Assembly (NCBI GenBank): GCA_021772165.1
Contig: JAJFMM010000011.1
Span: 1 to 7,541 of the forward strand
Direction of reading: 5' to 3'
DNA: 7,541 bases
Source: Chlamydiota bacterium
Lineage (GTDB): Bacteria > Chlamydiota > Chlamydiia > Chlamydiales > SM23-39
Shown piece after piece: positions 1-6,192 of the stretch (its first letter is position 1; each line of letters starts with the position of its first letter). The notes beneath the pieces are model-generated. The model had not been told where the DNA came from. It saw nothing but the letters and a program-made list of their open reading frames with translations, and made no database searches. The position numbers were made by a program, and so were the translations under genes.

Positions 1-1
1 A

Positions 2-1423
2 CAGCAGTGGCGGCAAGTGGGCACCAGCGGTACCAATCAGAACCAGCTCACCTACAGCTACAGTTACGACAACGCGAACCGGTTAACAGCGGCCAATTTT
101 AGTGGGTCAGGATACAACAGTGCCGCCTTTGATCTGGAATATATGAACTACGATAAAAATGGGAACATAACCGGTTATACTCGTCGCAATCAAAACGGAA
201 ATATTGGATATGACGGGATTGGATATTATGGAATAACGTATGAATCTGGCACCAACCGGGTCAATAATATTCAGGAACAAGTAGACTATCTGGATTTTGA
301 TATAGACCATGATGCGAGCGGTAACATGATCAAAAACCAGATGCAAGGGTTTACCTCGGTAGATTACGACTGGCGGAACCTACCTGCACAGATGATCGCA
401 GGCAGCAGTACCTTACAATACGCCTACGACGCGGATGGCAACCGGGTAAAGAAAGAACTCACCACCGGTGTTGAAACCCACTACGTGCGTGGAGCCGGTG
501 GAGAAACCATTGCTGTGTATGAAGACGATGTGTTGGAGTTCCAGAACATACTGGCAGGCTCGCAAGTCATAGGTACTTGGGATGGAAGTCAACGGCGTTA
601 CTTCCTCAAAGACCATTTAGGGTCCGTCCGAACTACGGTCGACCAGTCTGGAAATGTAGACGGCTACGACGACTACTATGCGTTTGGGCTGGTCATGCCT
701 GGGAGAAGTAGCAACAGTGCGAATCCCAATGACAACTATAAGTTTACCGGGCATGAGTTTGATAATGAAGCCGGAATAGATCTCTACTATATGATTGCCC
801 GAGGCATGGATCCGGTAACAGGAAGATTTATGAGCATTGATCCGCTAGCTGATCAGTTCCCAGGAATCAGTCCGTACGCCTATGGCAACAACAATCCGCT
901 CCGGTTTACTGATCCGACTGGGATGGCACCGGAAGAAGCGGGAGATTGTCCCGTATGTAGATATGCTTTTAGCTGGTTGGAACGCCCTTGGAATGATGCA
1001 GGTCAACGAGTAGAACAAAAATCACAAGAAATAAAGCAGGACGTAGCCCAAGCCACAGAAACTGTGGTAAAAGAGGGACCGGAAGTTCTCTCCGATGTCT
1101 CCGAAGCATCAGCAATAATGTCGGTAGGTGCAGCTACAGTATCACTTGCTACTGGAATTGGTCCAGATGATGTACTACTTGCGCCAGCAGCAACCGGATT
1201 AGCTTTAACAGCAACAATTACTGACGCAACTGCCTCAACGCTAAAACTTGCTGACGCTTTATTTTATGGTGGAGATATGAATCAAGCTGTACAAGATGCG
1301 GTGCGAACAAGTACATCGATGATGATGGGTGGTGTATACGGAGGAATTATATCCAATGTAGCAAAACCTCAAAACCAAAGTCAGATTAAACATATAATTA
1401 AAGGAATAATATCTAGCTTCTAA
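2..1423 (+). CDS. RHS/YD-repeat polymorphic toxin, 3' part with variable C-terminal tip
   Basis: The reading frame is open to the left edge, so the gene starts outside the window; the GTG at 17 is not a real start. The first ~200 residues hold YD-type repeats (YSYDNANRL, YDKNGNITGY, HDASGNMI, YAYDADGNRV). The RHS-associated core follows: FLKDHLGSVR at about 601-630, YYAFGLVMPG, GRFMSIDPL, YAYGNNNPLRF and the boundary motif DPTGM at 911-925. In this family the repeats form a large shell and the sequence after DPxGx is the exchangeable toxin tip. Here the tip (about 926-1423) starts with a Cys-x-x-Cys, runs through a charged helical stretch, and then has an Ala/Gly/Thr-rich hydrophobic stretch (about 1109-1360). 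I see no nuclease or deaminase motif. The hydrophobicity and the membrane protein next door suggest a membrane-active tip, but this is weak; the tip could also be a truncated toxin. Family assignment is sure, tip function is not. Confidence 0.93.
   Translation, partial: QQWRQVGTSGTNQNQLTYSYSYDNANRLTAANFSGSGYNSAAFDLEYMNYDKNGNITGYTRRNQNGNIGYDGIGYYGITYESGTNRVNNIQEQVDYLDFDIDHDASGNMIKNQMQGFTSVDYDWRNLPAQMIAGSSTLQYAYDADGNRVKKELTTGVETHYVRGAGGETIAVYEDDVLEFQNILAGSQVIGTWDGSQRRYFLKDHLGSVRTTVDQSGNVDGYDDYYAFGLVMPGRSSNSANPNDNYKFTGHEFDNEAGIDLYYMIARGMDPVTGRFMSIDPLADQFPGISPYAYGNNNPLRFTDPTGMAPEEAGDCPVCRYAFSWLERPWNDAGQRVEQKSQEIKQDVAQATETVVKEGPEVLSDVSEASAIMSVGAATVSLATGIGPDDVLLAPAATGLALTATITDATASTLKLADALFYGGDMNQAVQDAVRTSTSMMMGGVYGGIISNVAKPQNQSQIKHIIKGIISSF
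671..925 (+). repeat. RHS core repeat, copy 1 (in full-length RHS gene)
   Basis: This segment of the RHS core recurs at 6496-6750 in the same orientation. Bases 683-723 match 6508-6548 perfectly over 41 bp. Identity falls after about 70 bp at the DNA level, although the protein pattern (KFTG, EAG, DLY, ARGMDPV, GRFM, IDP, YAY, NNPL, DPTGM) stays aligned to the end. Confidence 0.93.
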
Positions 1424-1425
1424 TA

Positions 1426-1626
1426 ATGGATAGGTTATTTTATATAATAATTATAAGCTTCATAGTCGGATTACTTTCCTTATATATGGTTAAGGATAAG
1501 ATTAAGGATTTTAAAAGCCAGCAAGAGCCATTAAAAACAGTTTTGAAGATTATGATTATCTACCAAATATTTATCACACTTTGGTTGTTGATGGTAATAG
1601 TTAAGGTCTTACAATTGAATACATAA
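1426..1626 (+). CDS. Small two-helix membrane protein, candidate immunity protein of the RHS tip
   Basis: This is a 66-residue protein that I do not recognise by family. It starts at ATG 1426, 2 nt after the RHS stop, so the two are almost certainly co-transcribed. It has two hydrophobic segments, about residues 4-22 (LFYIIIISFIVGLLSLYMV) and about 42-62 (IMIIYQIFITLWLLMVIV), joined by a lysine-rich loop (KDKIKDFKSQ). An inner-membrane hairpin is the likely topology. Polymorphic toxin genes are typically followed directly by their immunity gene, and membrane-embedded immunity proteins are known for membrane-acting toxins; the role here is inferred from position and topology only. The DNA is markedly AT-rich compared with the RHS core, as is usual for tip/immunity modules. 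A terminator follows at 1671. Confidence 0.7.
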   Translation: MDRLFYIIIISFIVGLLSLYMVKDKIKDFKSQQEPLKTVLKIMIIYQIFITLWLLMVIVKVLQLNT

Positions 1627-1670
1627 TATATTCCCCCACCTAGTGCAAGCATGTAATTAAAAAACTAACG

Positions 1671-1702
1671 AAGGCATTCTAAGAAATTAGAGTGCCTTTT
1701 TT
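1671..1702 (+). terminator. Rho-independent terminator after the RHS/immunity pair
   Basis: A 10-bp stem (AAGGCATTCT at 1671-1680 with AGAGTGCCTT at 1689-1698, one G-T wobble) has an 8-nt loop and is followed by a T run to 1702. It closes the plus-strand RHS/immunity transcript. A run of A residues at 1659-1664 means it may also act, less efficiently, for the minus-strand regulator gene that ends at 1723. Confidence 0.85.
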
Positions 1703-1722
1703 GTTGGTGCTAAAGAGCTGGC

Positions 1723-2088
1723 TTACTCTGCATCACGCAGCACCCCGGCGAGGGCATCTTTAAGCTTCTTCTTGCCGACCAGGGCATCCACGAAGGAAAA
1801 CACCATCTTTTTCTCTGGCTCTTCCAGCGAGTCAATGAGCTGGATTTTTTCCATGAGCGAGGCATCGTAGGAATGCACCTCATCGAGGGCATCATCGGCC
1901 TCGAACAGCTCAGCCAGACGGATGCCCAAGGCACGGGCGATCTTTTCCAGGCTGGTCAGGGAAGGCTCGGTCTTTCCGCTCTCGATGCGCGAGTACATGG
2001 CCGCCCCCATGCCAATGGCAGAGATCACTTCCTTTTGGGTAAGGTTCTTGGCTTCCCGTATGCGTTTGATGTTCGTGCCTATATCCAT
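1723..2088 (-). CDS. XRE-family HTH transcriptional regulator
   Basis: This 121-residue cytoplasmic DNA-binding protein has a lambda-repressor-type helix-turn-helix in its first ~65 residues: IGTNIKRIREAKNLTQKEVISAIG, then the recognition region MGAAMYSRIESGKTEPSLTSLEKIARALGI. The remaining half is acidic then lysine-rich and helical (EKIQLIDSLEEPEKKMVFSFVDALVGKKK in outline), with no protease or ligand domain visible, so it is probably a dimerisation tail. It diverges from the SymE-like/ATPase series across a 141-bp intergenic region that carries two copies of a 16-bp near-palindrome, which makes it the likely repressor of that operon and possibly of itself. The start ATG at 2088 is preceded on its own strand by an A/T-rich leader without an obvious SD site. 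Codon use is GC-rich compared with the RHS tip. Confidence 0.9.
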   Translation of the reverse strand: MDIGTNIKRIREAKNLTQKEVISAIGMGAAMYSRIESGKTEPSLTSLEKIARALGIRLAELFEADDALDEVHSYDASLMEKIQLIDSLEEPEKKMVFSFVDALVGKKKLKDALAGVLRDAE

Positions 2089-2229
2089 GCTAAATCTTTA
2101 CTTGTGAGGCAATAAAAGTAGTGAATGGTGCTTCAAGGAGCAATTAACAGGAAACAAGGTAATTATTTAATTGCTTAATTAGTCAACAATATTTAGCTTC
2201 GATGTGTTGCTTAATTAATCAAAACAAAA
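2089..2229. promoter_or_regulatory. Divergent control region with two 16-bp operator-like repeats
   Basis: Two direct copies of a near-palindrome lie here: TTGCTTAATTAGTCAA at 2171-2186 and TTGCTTAATTAATCAA at 2207-2222, with one mismatch between them and starts 36 bp apart. The second is symmetric at 14 of 16 positions (TTG N TTAATTAA N CAA) and ends 7 nt before the SymE-like ATG, so a bound protein would block the operon's leader. The natural candidate ligand is the divergent XRE protein. No confident -7/-33 promoter boxes could be fixed. Confidence 0.65.
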
Positions 2230-2433
2230 ATGAACGTCAAGACCACCCGCACCGTCAAACTACAGCCCAAGCATCGGGAGCTGTCCCGAAAAAGAACCAA
2301 GATCGTGCCGGAACTTCGGGTGAACGGCAACTGGCTGGCCGAGCACGGCTTTGCCCCGGGCTGCCGGGTGCAGATCACCGTAAAGAAAAACGAACTGGTC
2401 ATTACGCCCACCGATCAACCCACCGACCTATGA
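2230..2433 (+). CDS. SymE-like AbrB/SpoVT-fold small protein
   Basis: This 67-residue basic protein carries the SymE family signature: an arginine/lysine-rich N-terminus, PELRVNGNWLAEHGF, APGCRVQITV and the closing strand ELVITP. E. coli SymE is an SOS-induced RNA-associated toxin controlled by the antisense RNA SymR; many homologues in mobile DNA have no tested role. Here it is the first gene of the operon. The leader is A-rich (AAAACAAAA) as in Bacteroidota. Its TGA overlaps the ATG of the ATPase gene as ATGA, which argues for translational coupling and against the longer, overlapping start for the ATPase. Whether it is a toxin, a nucleic-acid-binding accessory factor or a transition-state-like regulator cannot be told. 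I see no obvious antisense RNA. Confidence 0.82.
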   Translation: MNVKTTRTVKLQPKHRELSRKRTKIVPELRVNGNWLAEHGFAPGCRVQITVKKNELVITPTDQPTDL

Positions 2434-3962
2434 ACACCCTCGACACCACCAACCCCGAAGCCCCAATATTCACGAGCAAAGAATTGCAGATTACTATTTT
2501 AGGAGGCGTAAAGTTGGGAGGCTTAGACAAGTTGAGAGTTACTTTGAAGGTCGTCCACCCACCCGACTGCGCTGAAGCTTCGTCGGGCATAGTCCGCCAA
2601 AACCTCGATCTCTACCACAGCTCTCAAGTCGCCAAACTGGTCGAACTGGTTGCGGGCTTGTTCGATTTGCCCACAGAAGAAGTAACCGAAACGCTCGAAG
2701 TCTTAACCAGCGAATTAGAGAACTGGCGCATGAGCCAGTTAGAACTATTAAGCAAACCAAGCAAAGAAACCCCAACCATTACCGGAACCGACAAAGCGAA
2801 AGCGTTAAAATGGCTTAAGGCTCCCAACTTAATGCAGAGAACCCAAGAACTGCTTGGACAAGCGGGCATTGTCGGCGAGGAAACCAACCGCTTGCTCCTG
2901 TGGCTGGTGATGAGTTCGAGGAAAACAGTGAGGCCATTGCATGCGGTGAGCCTCGCATCGAGCGGCATTGGTAAAACCTACCTCCAACAAACCTTGGCGG
3001 ATCTCTTGCCTCCCGAAGACGTACTGGAAATGACTTCGCTCAGCGGAAACGCTTTGTATTATTTTAAAGGAGACGAATTAACCCACAAGCTTTTACTGAT
3101 CGAGGATCTGGACGGAGCGGACGAGGTATTGTATCCGCTCCGGGAACTCCAAAGCAAAGGACGGCTCAGCAAAACCGTAGCGGTGAAAGGCCCACGGGGA
3201 ACGCTCCGAACAGAAACCCTGCAGGTGGAAGGTCCGGTCTCGGTAGCGGCGGCCACCACCAAAGAAACCCTGTACTCCGACAATGCGAACCGGGCGTTAT
3301 TATTAACATTGGACGAATCTGCCGAACAGGACGGACGGATTTTAGACTACCAGCGCAAACTCGCCAGCGGAGGCATTGACACGAAGAAACAGAGCGAAGC
3401 GAGGAAGCTATTACAAGCTACTCAACGATTATTAGAACCCGTAGAAGTACAAAATCCTTTTGCCGAAAACCTGCAATTGCCTTCCCAAGTCTTTACCCAA
3501 CGGCGGGCGAACCAGTTGTACCTGGATTTGATCGGGGCGATCACGTTCTACCACCAGCACCAACGGAAAACGACCACGGACGGTGGACGAACGACCATCG
3601 AAACGGCTCCCGAAGATATCGAGTGGGCGAATACCTTAGCCGCTCCCGTGTTGCTTCGGAAGTCGGACGAGTTAAGCGGAGCGTGTCGTTCTTTTTTAGA
3701 AGAACTCAAAGCCTATTTAGCAGAACACAAACAGCAAGAGTTTACTTCCCACGAGATCAGAAAGTTCTTGCGCATTCCCTATTCGACCGTAAAAAGATAC
3801 CTGCTCCAACTTCGGCAAAACGGCTTTGTAGAAGTGGCAGGCGGGGATAAAAAGAACGGCTACCAATACCGGATCACCGAGCCGAACGAATATGAGCTGC
3901 TTAAGAAAAGTGTATCGGAATCGTTGCATGGAGCTTTGAAAGGGCTGGAAGTTCCAACGTGA
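2430..3962 (+). CDS. AAA+ ATPase of primase-helicase type with C-terminal winged helix
   Basis: This is a 510-residue protein with the start set at ATG 2430, which overlaps the preceding stop; the frame is open further back to 2202, but that part only shadows the SymE-like gene. An N-terminal region (about 15-100) reads like the segment ahead of the ATPase in CHC2-type primase homologues (LGGLDKLRVTLKV, then a LDLYHSSQVAKLVE helix). A P-loop ASSGIGKT lies at residues 176-183, Walker B LLLIED at about 221-226, a sensor-like AAATT near 275, and NANRALLLTLDES after it. A winged helix follows from about 438 (FTSHEIRKFLRIPYSTVKRYLLQLRQNGFVE). No zinc-finger or Toprim primase core is present, so this is an ATPase without the polymerising half. 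It plausibly remodels DNA for replication, excision or recombination. It sits before the repeat cluster and recombinases; its winged helix could bind that cluster. The family comparison is from memory. Confidence 0.8.
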   Translation: MNTLDTTNPEAPIFTSKELQITILGGVKLGGLDKLRVTLKVVHPPDCAEASSGIVRQNLDLYHSSQVAKLVELVAGLFDLPTEEVTETLEVLTSELENWRMSQLELLSKPSKETPTITGTDKAKALKWLKAPNLMQRTQELLGQAGIVGEETNRLLLWLVMSSRKTVRPLHAVSLASSGIGKTYLQQTLADLLPPEDVLEMTSLSGNALYYFKGDELTHKLLLIEDLDGADEVLYPLRELQSKGRLSKTVAVKGPRGTLRTETLQVEGPVSVAAATTKETLYSDNANRALLLTLDESAEQDGRILDYQRKLASGGIDTKKQSEARKLLQATQRLLEPVEVQNPFAENLQLPSQVFTQRRANQLYLDLIGAITFYHQHQRKTTTDGGRTTIETAPEDIEWANTLAAPVLLRKSDELSGACRSFLEELKAYLAEHKQQEFTSHEIRKFLRIPYSTVKRYLLQLRQNGFVEVAGGDKKNGYQYRITEPNEYELLKKSVSESLHGALKGLEVPT

Positions 3963-3982
3963 ACCGCCCGCCCTGCAAGGGT

Positions 3983-4097
3983 AAGTGGCTCAGTAGCTCA
4001 AAGTAGCTCACTCTGGTAATGAGCCACTTAAGAGAAACAAAAACAATACAAAAAGCCACGAAAAACGAAGTAGCTCAGTGGCTCACGGAACCGTGAG
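3983..4097 (+). repeat. Iteron-like cluster of GTRGCTCA octamers between ATPase and recombinases
   Basis: Six copies of GTRGCTCA occur in 101 bp: 3985-3992 (GTGGCTCA), 3993-4000, 4003-4010 (both GTAGCTCA), 4020-4027 (inverted, TGAGCCAC), 4070-4077 (GTAGCTCA) and 4078-4085 (GTGGCTCA). The first and fourth copies extend to a perfect 10-bp inverted repeat, AAGTGGCTCA (3983-3992) with TGAGCCACTT (4020-4029). A second perfect 7-bp inverted repeat, CTCACGG and CCGTGAG with 2 nt between, lies at 4082-4097. The block is bracketed by AGGGTAAGT at 3978-3986 and 4098-4106. This may be a binding array for the ATPase winged helix, an origin, a recombination site, or an operator for the recombinase genes. 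There is no T run, so it is not a simple terminator. Confidence 0.75.
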
Positions 4098-4113
4098 AGG
4101 GTAAGTAAAAAAG

Positions 4114-5052
4114 ATGAAGCAATTACAGCTACAATTTGAACAATCACTGCAAGCTTTTACTGAATGGCTCGGAATCTTGGGCTATGCGGAAACCACTCAA
4201 AAAGGCATTCCCGAACGCTTGAAAGAAACCTTGCTCTGGCTCCAACAAAAAGAAATCACACAAATCCACCAGATCGACCAGCACCACATCGAGGCGTTTT
4301 TAACCAAGCAAGAAACCCGACCCAACAAGCGAAGAGGTGGAGGACTCAGTGCTTCGTATTTGAACAAATACATCCAAGCCCTTAAGCTCTGGAATTCCTT
4401 TTTAGCCCAAACCAACACAGCTCACTTAGAACTTTCGCTCGACTACTACGAAGCCAATCCAGAGTTGCCCACGGTGTTAACCGAGCAGGAAATCAAAGAG
4501 CTGTACAAAGTTTGTTCGGACGATGAATATGGTCTGCGTGATCGTGCGATCTTGGGTTTGTATTACGGCTGTGGGCTTCGGAGAAGCGAAGGTGTGGCCG
4601 TCGATGTTCCGGACGTGCAGTTTTCCCGTGGCTTGTTGTATGTGAGATCCGGAAAGGGAAACAAGGAAAGATATGTTCCACTCGCTGGGAAAGTCGCCGA
4701 GGATCTGCGTTGGTACTTGATCGAAGCCCGCCCGAAGCTCCTGAAGAAAGCAACCAACGCCTCATTCTTAATCAGCCTGCGTGGCACACGCCCGCAAGGC
4801 CAAAGTCTGGCCCTGCGTCTGGCTGGTCTGGTGGAGAAAGCCGGACTTGCCTCCCGAAGGGATGGATCCCCGAAGGAGGTAGGGCCATGCCTTCGGCAGG
4901 TAAATCTGCACAGTCTCCGGCACTCCATTGCTACGCACCTGCTCCGCGCTGGAATGCCTCTGGCGGAAATCCAACGCTTTTTAGGACATTCCAGTTTAGA
5001 ATCCACGCAGATTTACACGCACCTAAAAGAGGAGTTAGATCATGAACTTTGA
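4114..5052 (+). CDS. Tyrosine recombinase/integrase with complete active site
   Basis: This 312-residue XerC/XerD-like recombinase has an N-terminal SAM-like core-binding domain (about 1-110, with HIEAFLTKQETRPNKRRGGG and SASYLNKYIQALKLWNSF) and a C-terminal catalytic domain opening at PTVLTEQEIKELY. The catalytic residues seen are R156 in GCGLRRSE, a lysine in GKGNKERYVPL (K181 or K184), H266 and R269 in LHSLRHS, H292 in LGHSS and the nucleophile Y301 in STQIYTH. Such enzymes cut and rejoin one strand at a time through a 3'-phosphotyrosine. An extra stretch of about a dozen residues (within 247-262) precedes the HxxR motif and is encoded by GC-rich, partly palindromic DNA. The stop overlaps the next recombinase by 11 nt, so the two are coupled and probably act as a pair. 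The leader is A-rich (AAAAAAG before ATG). Confidence 0.93.
   Translation: MKQLQLQFEQSLQAFTEWLGILGYAETTQKGIPERLKETLLWLQQKEITQIHQIDQHHIEAFLTKQETRPNKRRGGGLSASYLNKYIQALKLWNSFLAQTNTAHLELSLDYYEANPELPTVLTEQEIKELYKVCSDDEYGLRDRAILGLYYGCGLRRSEGVAVDVPDVQFSRGLLYVRSGKGNKERYVPLAGKVAEDLRWYLIEARPKLLKKATNASFLISLRGTRPQGQSLALRLAGLVEKAGLASRRDGSPKEVGPCLRQVNLHSLRHSIATHLLRAGMPLAEIQRFLGHSSLESTQIYTHLKEELDHEL
4853..4897 (+). repeat. GC-rich palindromic insert inside the first recombinase gene
   Basis: CCCGAAGG occurs at 4853-4860 and 4869-4876, and nearly inverted (CCTTCGGC) at 4890-4897. GGGAT/ATCCC and CCTCC/GGAGG arms lie between them. It encodes residues about 247-262 (SRRDGSPKEVGPCLRQ), which have no equivalent in XerD-like proteins, just ahead of the HxxR motif. 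It may be a small in-frame palindromic insertion or simply a family-specific loop. Confidence 0.5.
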
Positions 5053-5905
5053 ACAATATTTGCAGGAAAAAGGCTTGGCTAAAAAGACGGTTCAAACCTA
5101 CAGCTACAATGTGAGTTTGTTTGAAGAATGGATGGAAGCGGAATTGATCACCGAAATAAATTACACGAACTTACTCCAATTTATAAGAAACCGGAGATCG
5201 GCCGGAGAAAGCCGGAACCTGATTGCTTCGAGACTCACGGCGATTCGATGGTGGCTTCGGTGGCAGAAATCCGAAGGAATGCGAAGCACCAATCCAGCGG
5301 AGGGCTTACATTTAAAAGGAGGAAAACGGCGACTACCTCATGACTTACTCGAAGCCGAGGAGTTGGAGCAGCTCTATGATGGGTTTCCTTCGGAAAGTTT
5401 GACAGAAATAAGAAACAAAACGATCATTGGTTTATTGGTTCATCAAGGAATAACGACCGGAGAGCTTCAGCGGTTAGAACCGGAACATTTGAACTTAGAA
5501 GCGGGGAATATTCGGATTTTGCCCATCAAACAAAGCAATGCCCGGACACTCGACTTGAAGCCCTTCCAAGTTCTTGAATTGTATAAATACCAACTCGAAA
5601 TCCGACCCCAGCTTTTACAGGAAAGAGAAACCGACAATCTACAATTATTTATCTCTACCGGAAGCTCTGACAAACTCCAAAACACGCTCCAAATTCTCTC
5701 TCGACAACTCAAAAACGAGTACGGATTCTTTACCGGATTCCCACAGATCAGAGCCAGCGTAATTGCGAACTGGCTGAAAGTTCATCCTTTGCGACAAGTT
5801 CAATATTGGGCAGGGCATAAATATGTTTCCTCGACCGAACGATATTTACTGGGCGGACTCGAAGGGCTGAAGCAGAGCGTAGAACAATTCCACCCACTCC
5901 GCTGA
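5042..5905 (+). CDS. Second tyrosine recombinase-like protein with degenerate active site
   Basis: This 287-residue protein of the same fold has a core-binding N-terminus (FEQYLQEKGLAKKTVQTYSYNVSLFEEWM, positions ~3-31 in outline) and a catalytic-like domain from about residue 100. The position of the first catalytic arginine reads GITTGEL, so threonine (T138) replaces Arg. The HxxR motif reads PQIR (P234-R237), so His is lost and Arg kept. The last histidine (H259 in WAGHKYVSS) and the tyrosine (Y268 in TERYL) remain. Loss of arginine I usually abolishes or greatly weakens cleavage, so it may be a structural partner that forms a heterotetramer with the first recombinase; it could also be a diverged active enzyme. 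The gene starts inside the end of the first recombinase gene (11-nt overlap). It is about 25 residues shorter than its partner, and the two share no close sequence. Confidence 0.85.
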   Translation: MNFEQYLQEKGLAKKTVQTYSYNVSLFEEWMEAELITEINYTNLLQFIRNRRSAGESRNLIASRLTAIRWWLRWQKSEGMRSTNPAEGLHLKGGKRRLPHDLLEAEELEQLYDGFPSESLTEIRNKTIIGLLVHQGITTGELQRLEPEHLNLEAGNIRILPIKQSNARTLDLKPFQVLELYKYQLEIRPQLLQERETDNLQLFISTGSSDKLQNTLQILSRQLKNEYGFFTGFPQIRASVIANWLKVHPLRQVQYWAGHKYVSSTERYLLGGLEGLKQSVEQFHPLR

Positions 5906-6003
5906 ACCTGTTCGCCAAAATTACCATGTAGGAGAAGCTTCGGGGTGCAGGCATCCGTTGCGATAGTTTCCAGGCAGATACACGGCGTACTTCAAGCCTT
6001 CGG

Positions 6004-6084
6004 TACATAATGGGTAATTATGGTCTAAGCTGCGCTGGCTCGGGTGGACGGCCGACTCCGCCCAGCCCATAACGCCATTATGTA
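6004..6084 (+). repeat. Folded attC-like site A
   Basis: The outer arms are TACATAATGG (6004-6013) and CCATTATGTA (6075-6084), a perfect 10-bp inverted repeat. An asymmetric internal loop follows (GTAA against CG), then inner arms TTATGG (6018-6023) and CCATAA (6067-6072). The centre has GCTG (6034-6037) with CAGC (6063-6066) and GGTGGA (6043-6048) with TCCGCC (6057-6062, one wobble). The two-box arms with unequal internal loops recall integron attC sites, but the boxes are not the GTTRRRY/RYYYAAC type. It starts 98 bp after the recombinase gene pair. Confidence 0.75.
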
Positions 6085-6192
6085 AAGTTCGCCTGGCTTC
6101 CAAACTTCACGGAAATCCTTTCCCGATGAACTTTCCTTTTTTTGCTTCTCTCCAACAACGCCCCGGAGCTGCCCCAGTGTCCAACAGTACTT

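Noticed and set aside
1620..1655. TACATAATA and ATGTA near the immunity gene stop as a left-end copy of the folded-site arm
   Set aside because: Only about 5 bp pair, with no inner arms; chance in AT-rich sequence is a sufficient explanation.
2202..2429. In-frame upstream extension of the ATPase to ATG 2202
   Set aside because: It overlaps the SymE-like gene in another frame and the second operator-like repeat, encodes no family sequence, and the ATGA overlap at 2430 gives a natural start.
2624..2968. 114-codon minus-strand ORF
   Set aside because: It is a shadow of the ATPase gene, with low-complexity serine/leucine composition.
3985..4085. tRNA-like D-arm sequence (GTAGCTCAGTGGCTCA)
   Set aside because: There is no anticodon arm, T-arm or acceptor stem at the right spacing; the match comes from the octamer repeats.
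4563..5006. 147-codon minus-strand ORF
   Set aside because: It is a shadow of the first recombinase gene, whose catalytic motifs are clear on the plus strand.
5921..6103. 60-codon minus-strand ORF across folded site A
   Set aside because: It is explained by the palindrome and GC-rich centre; no family signature or leader.
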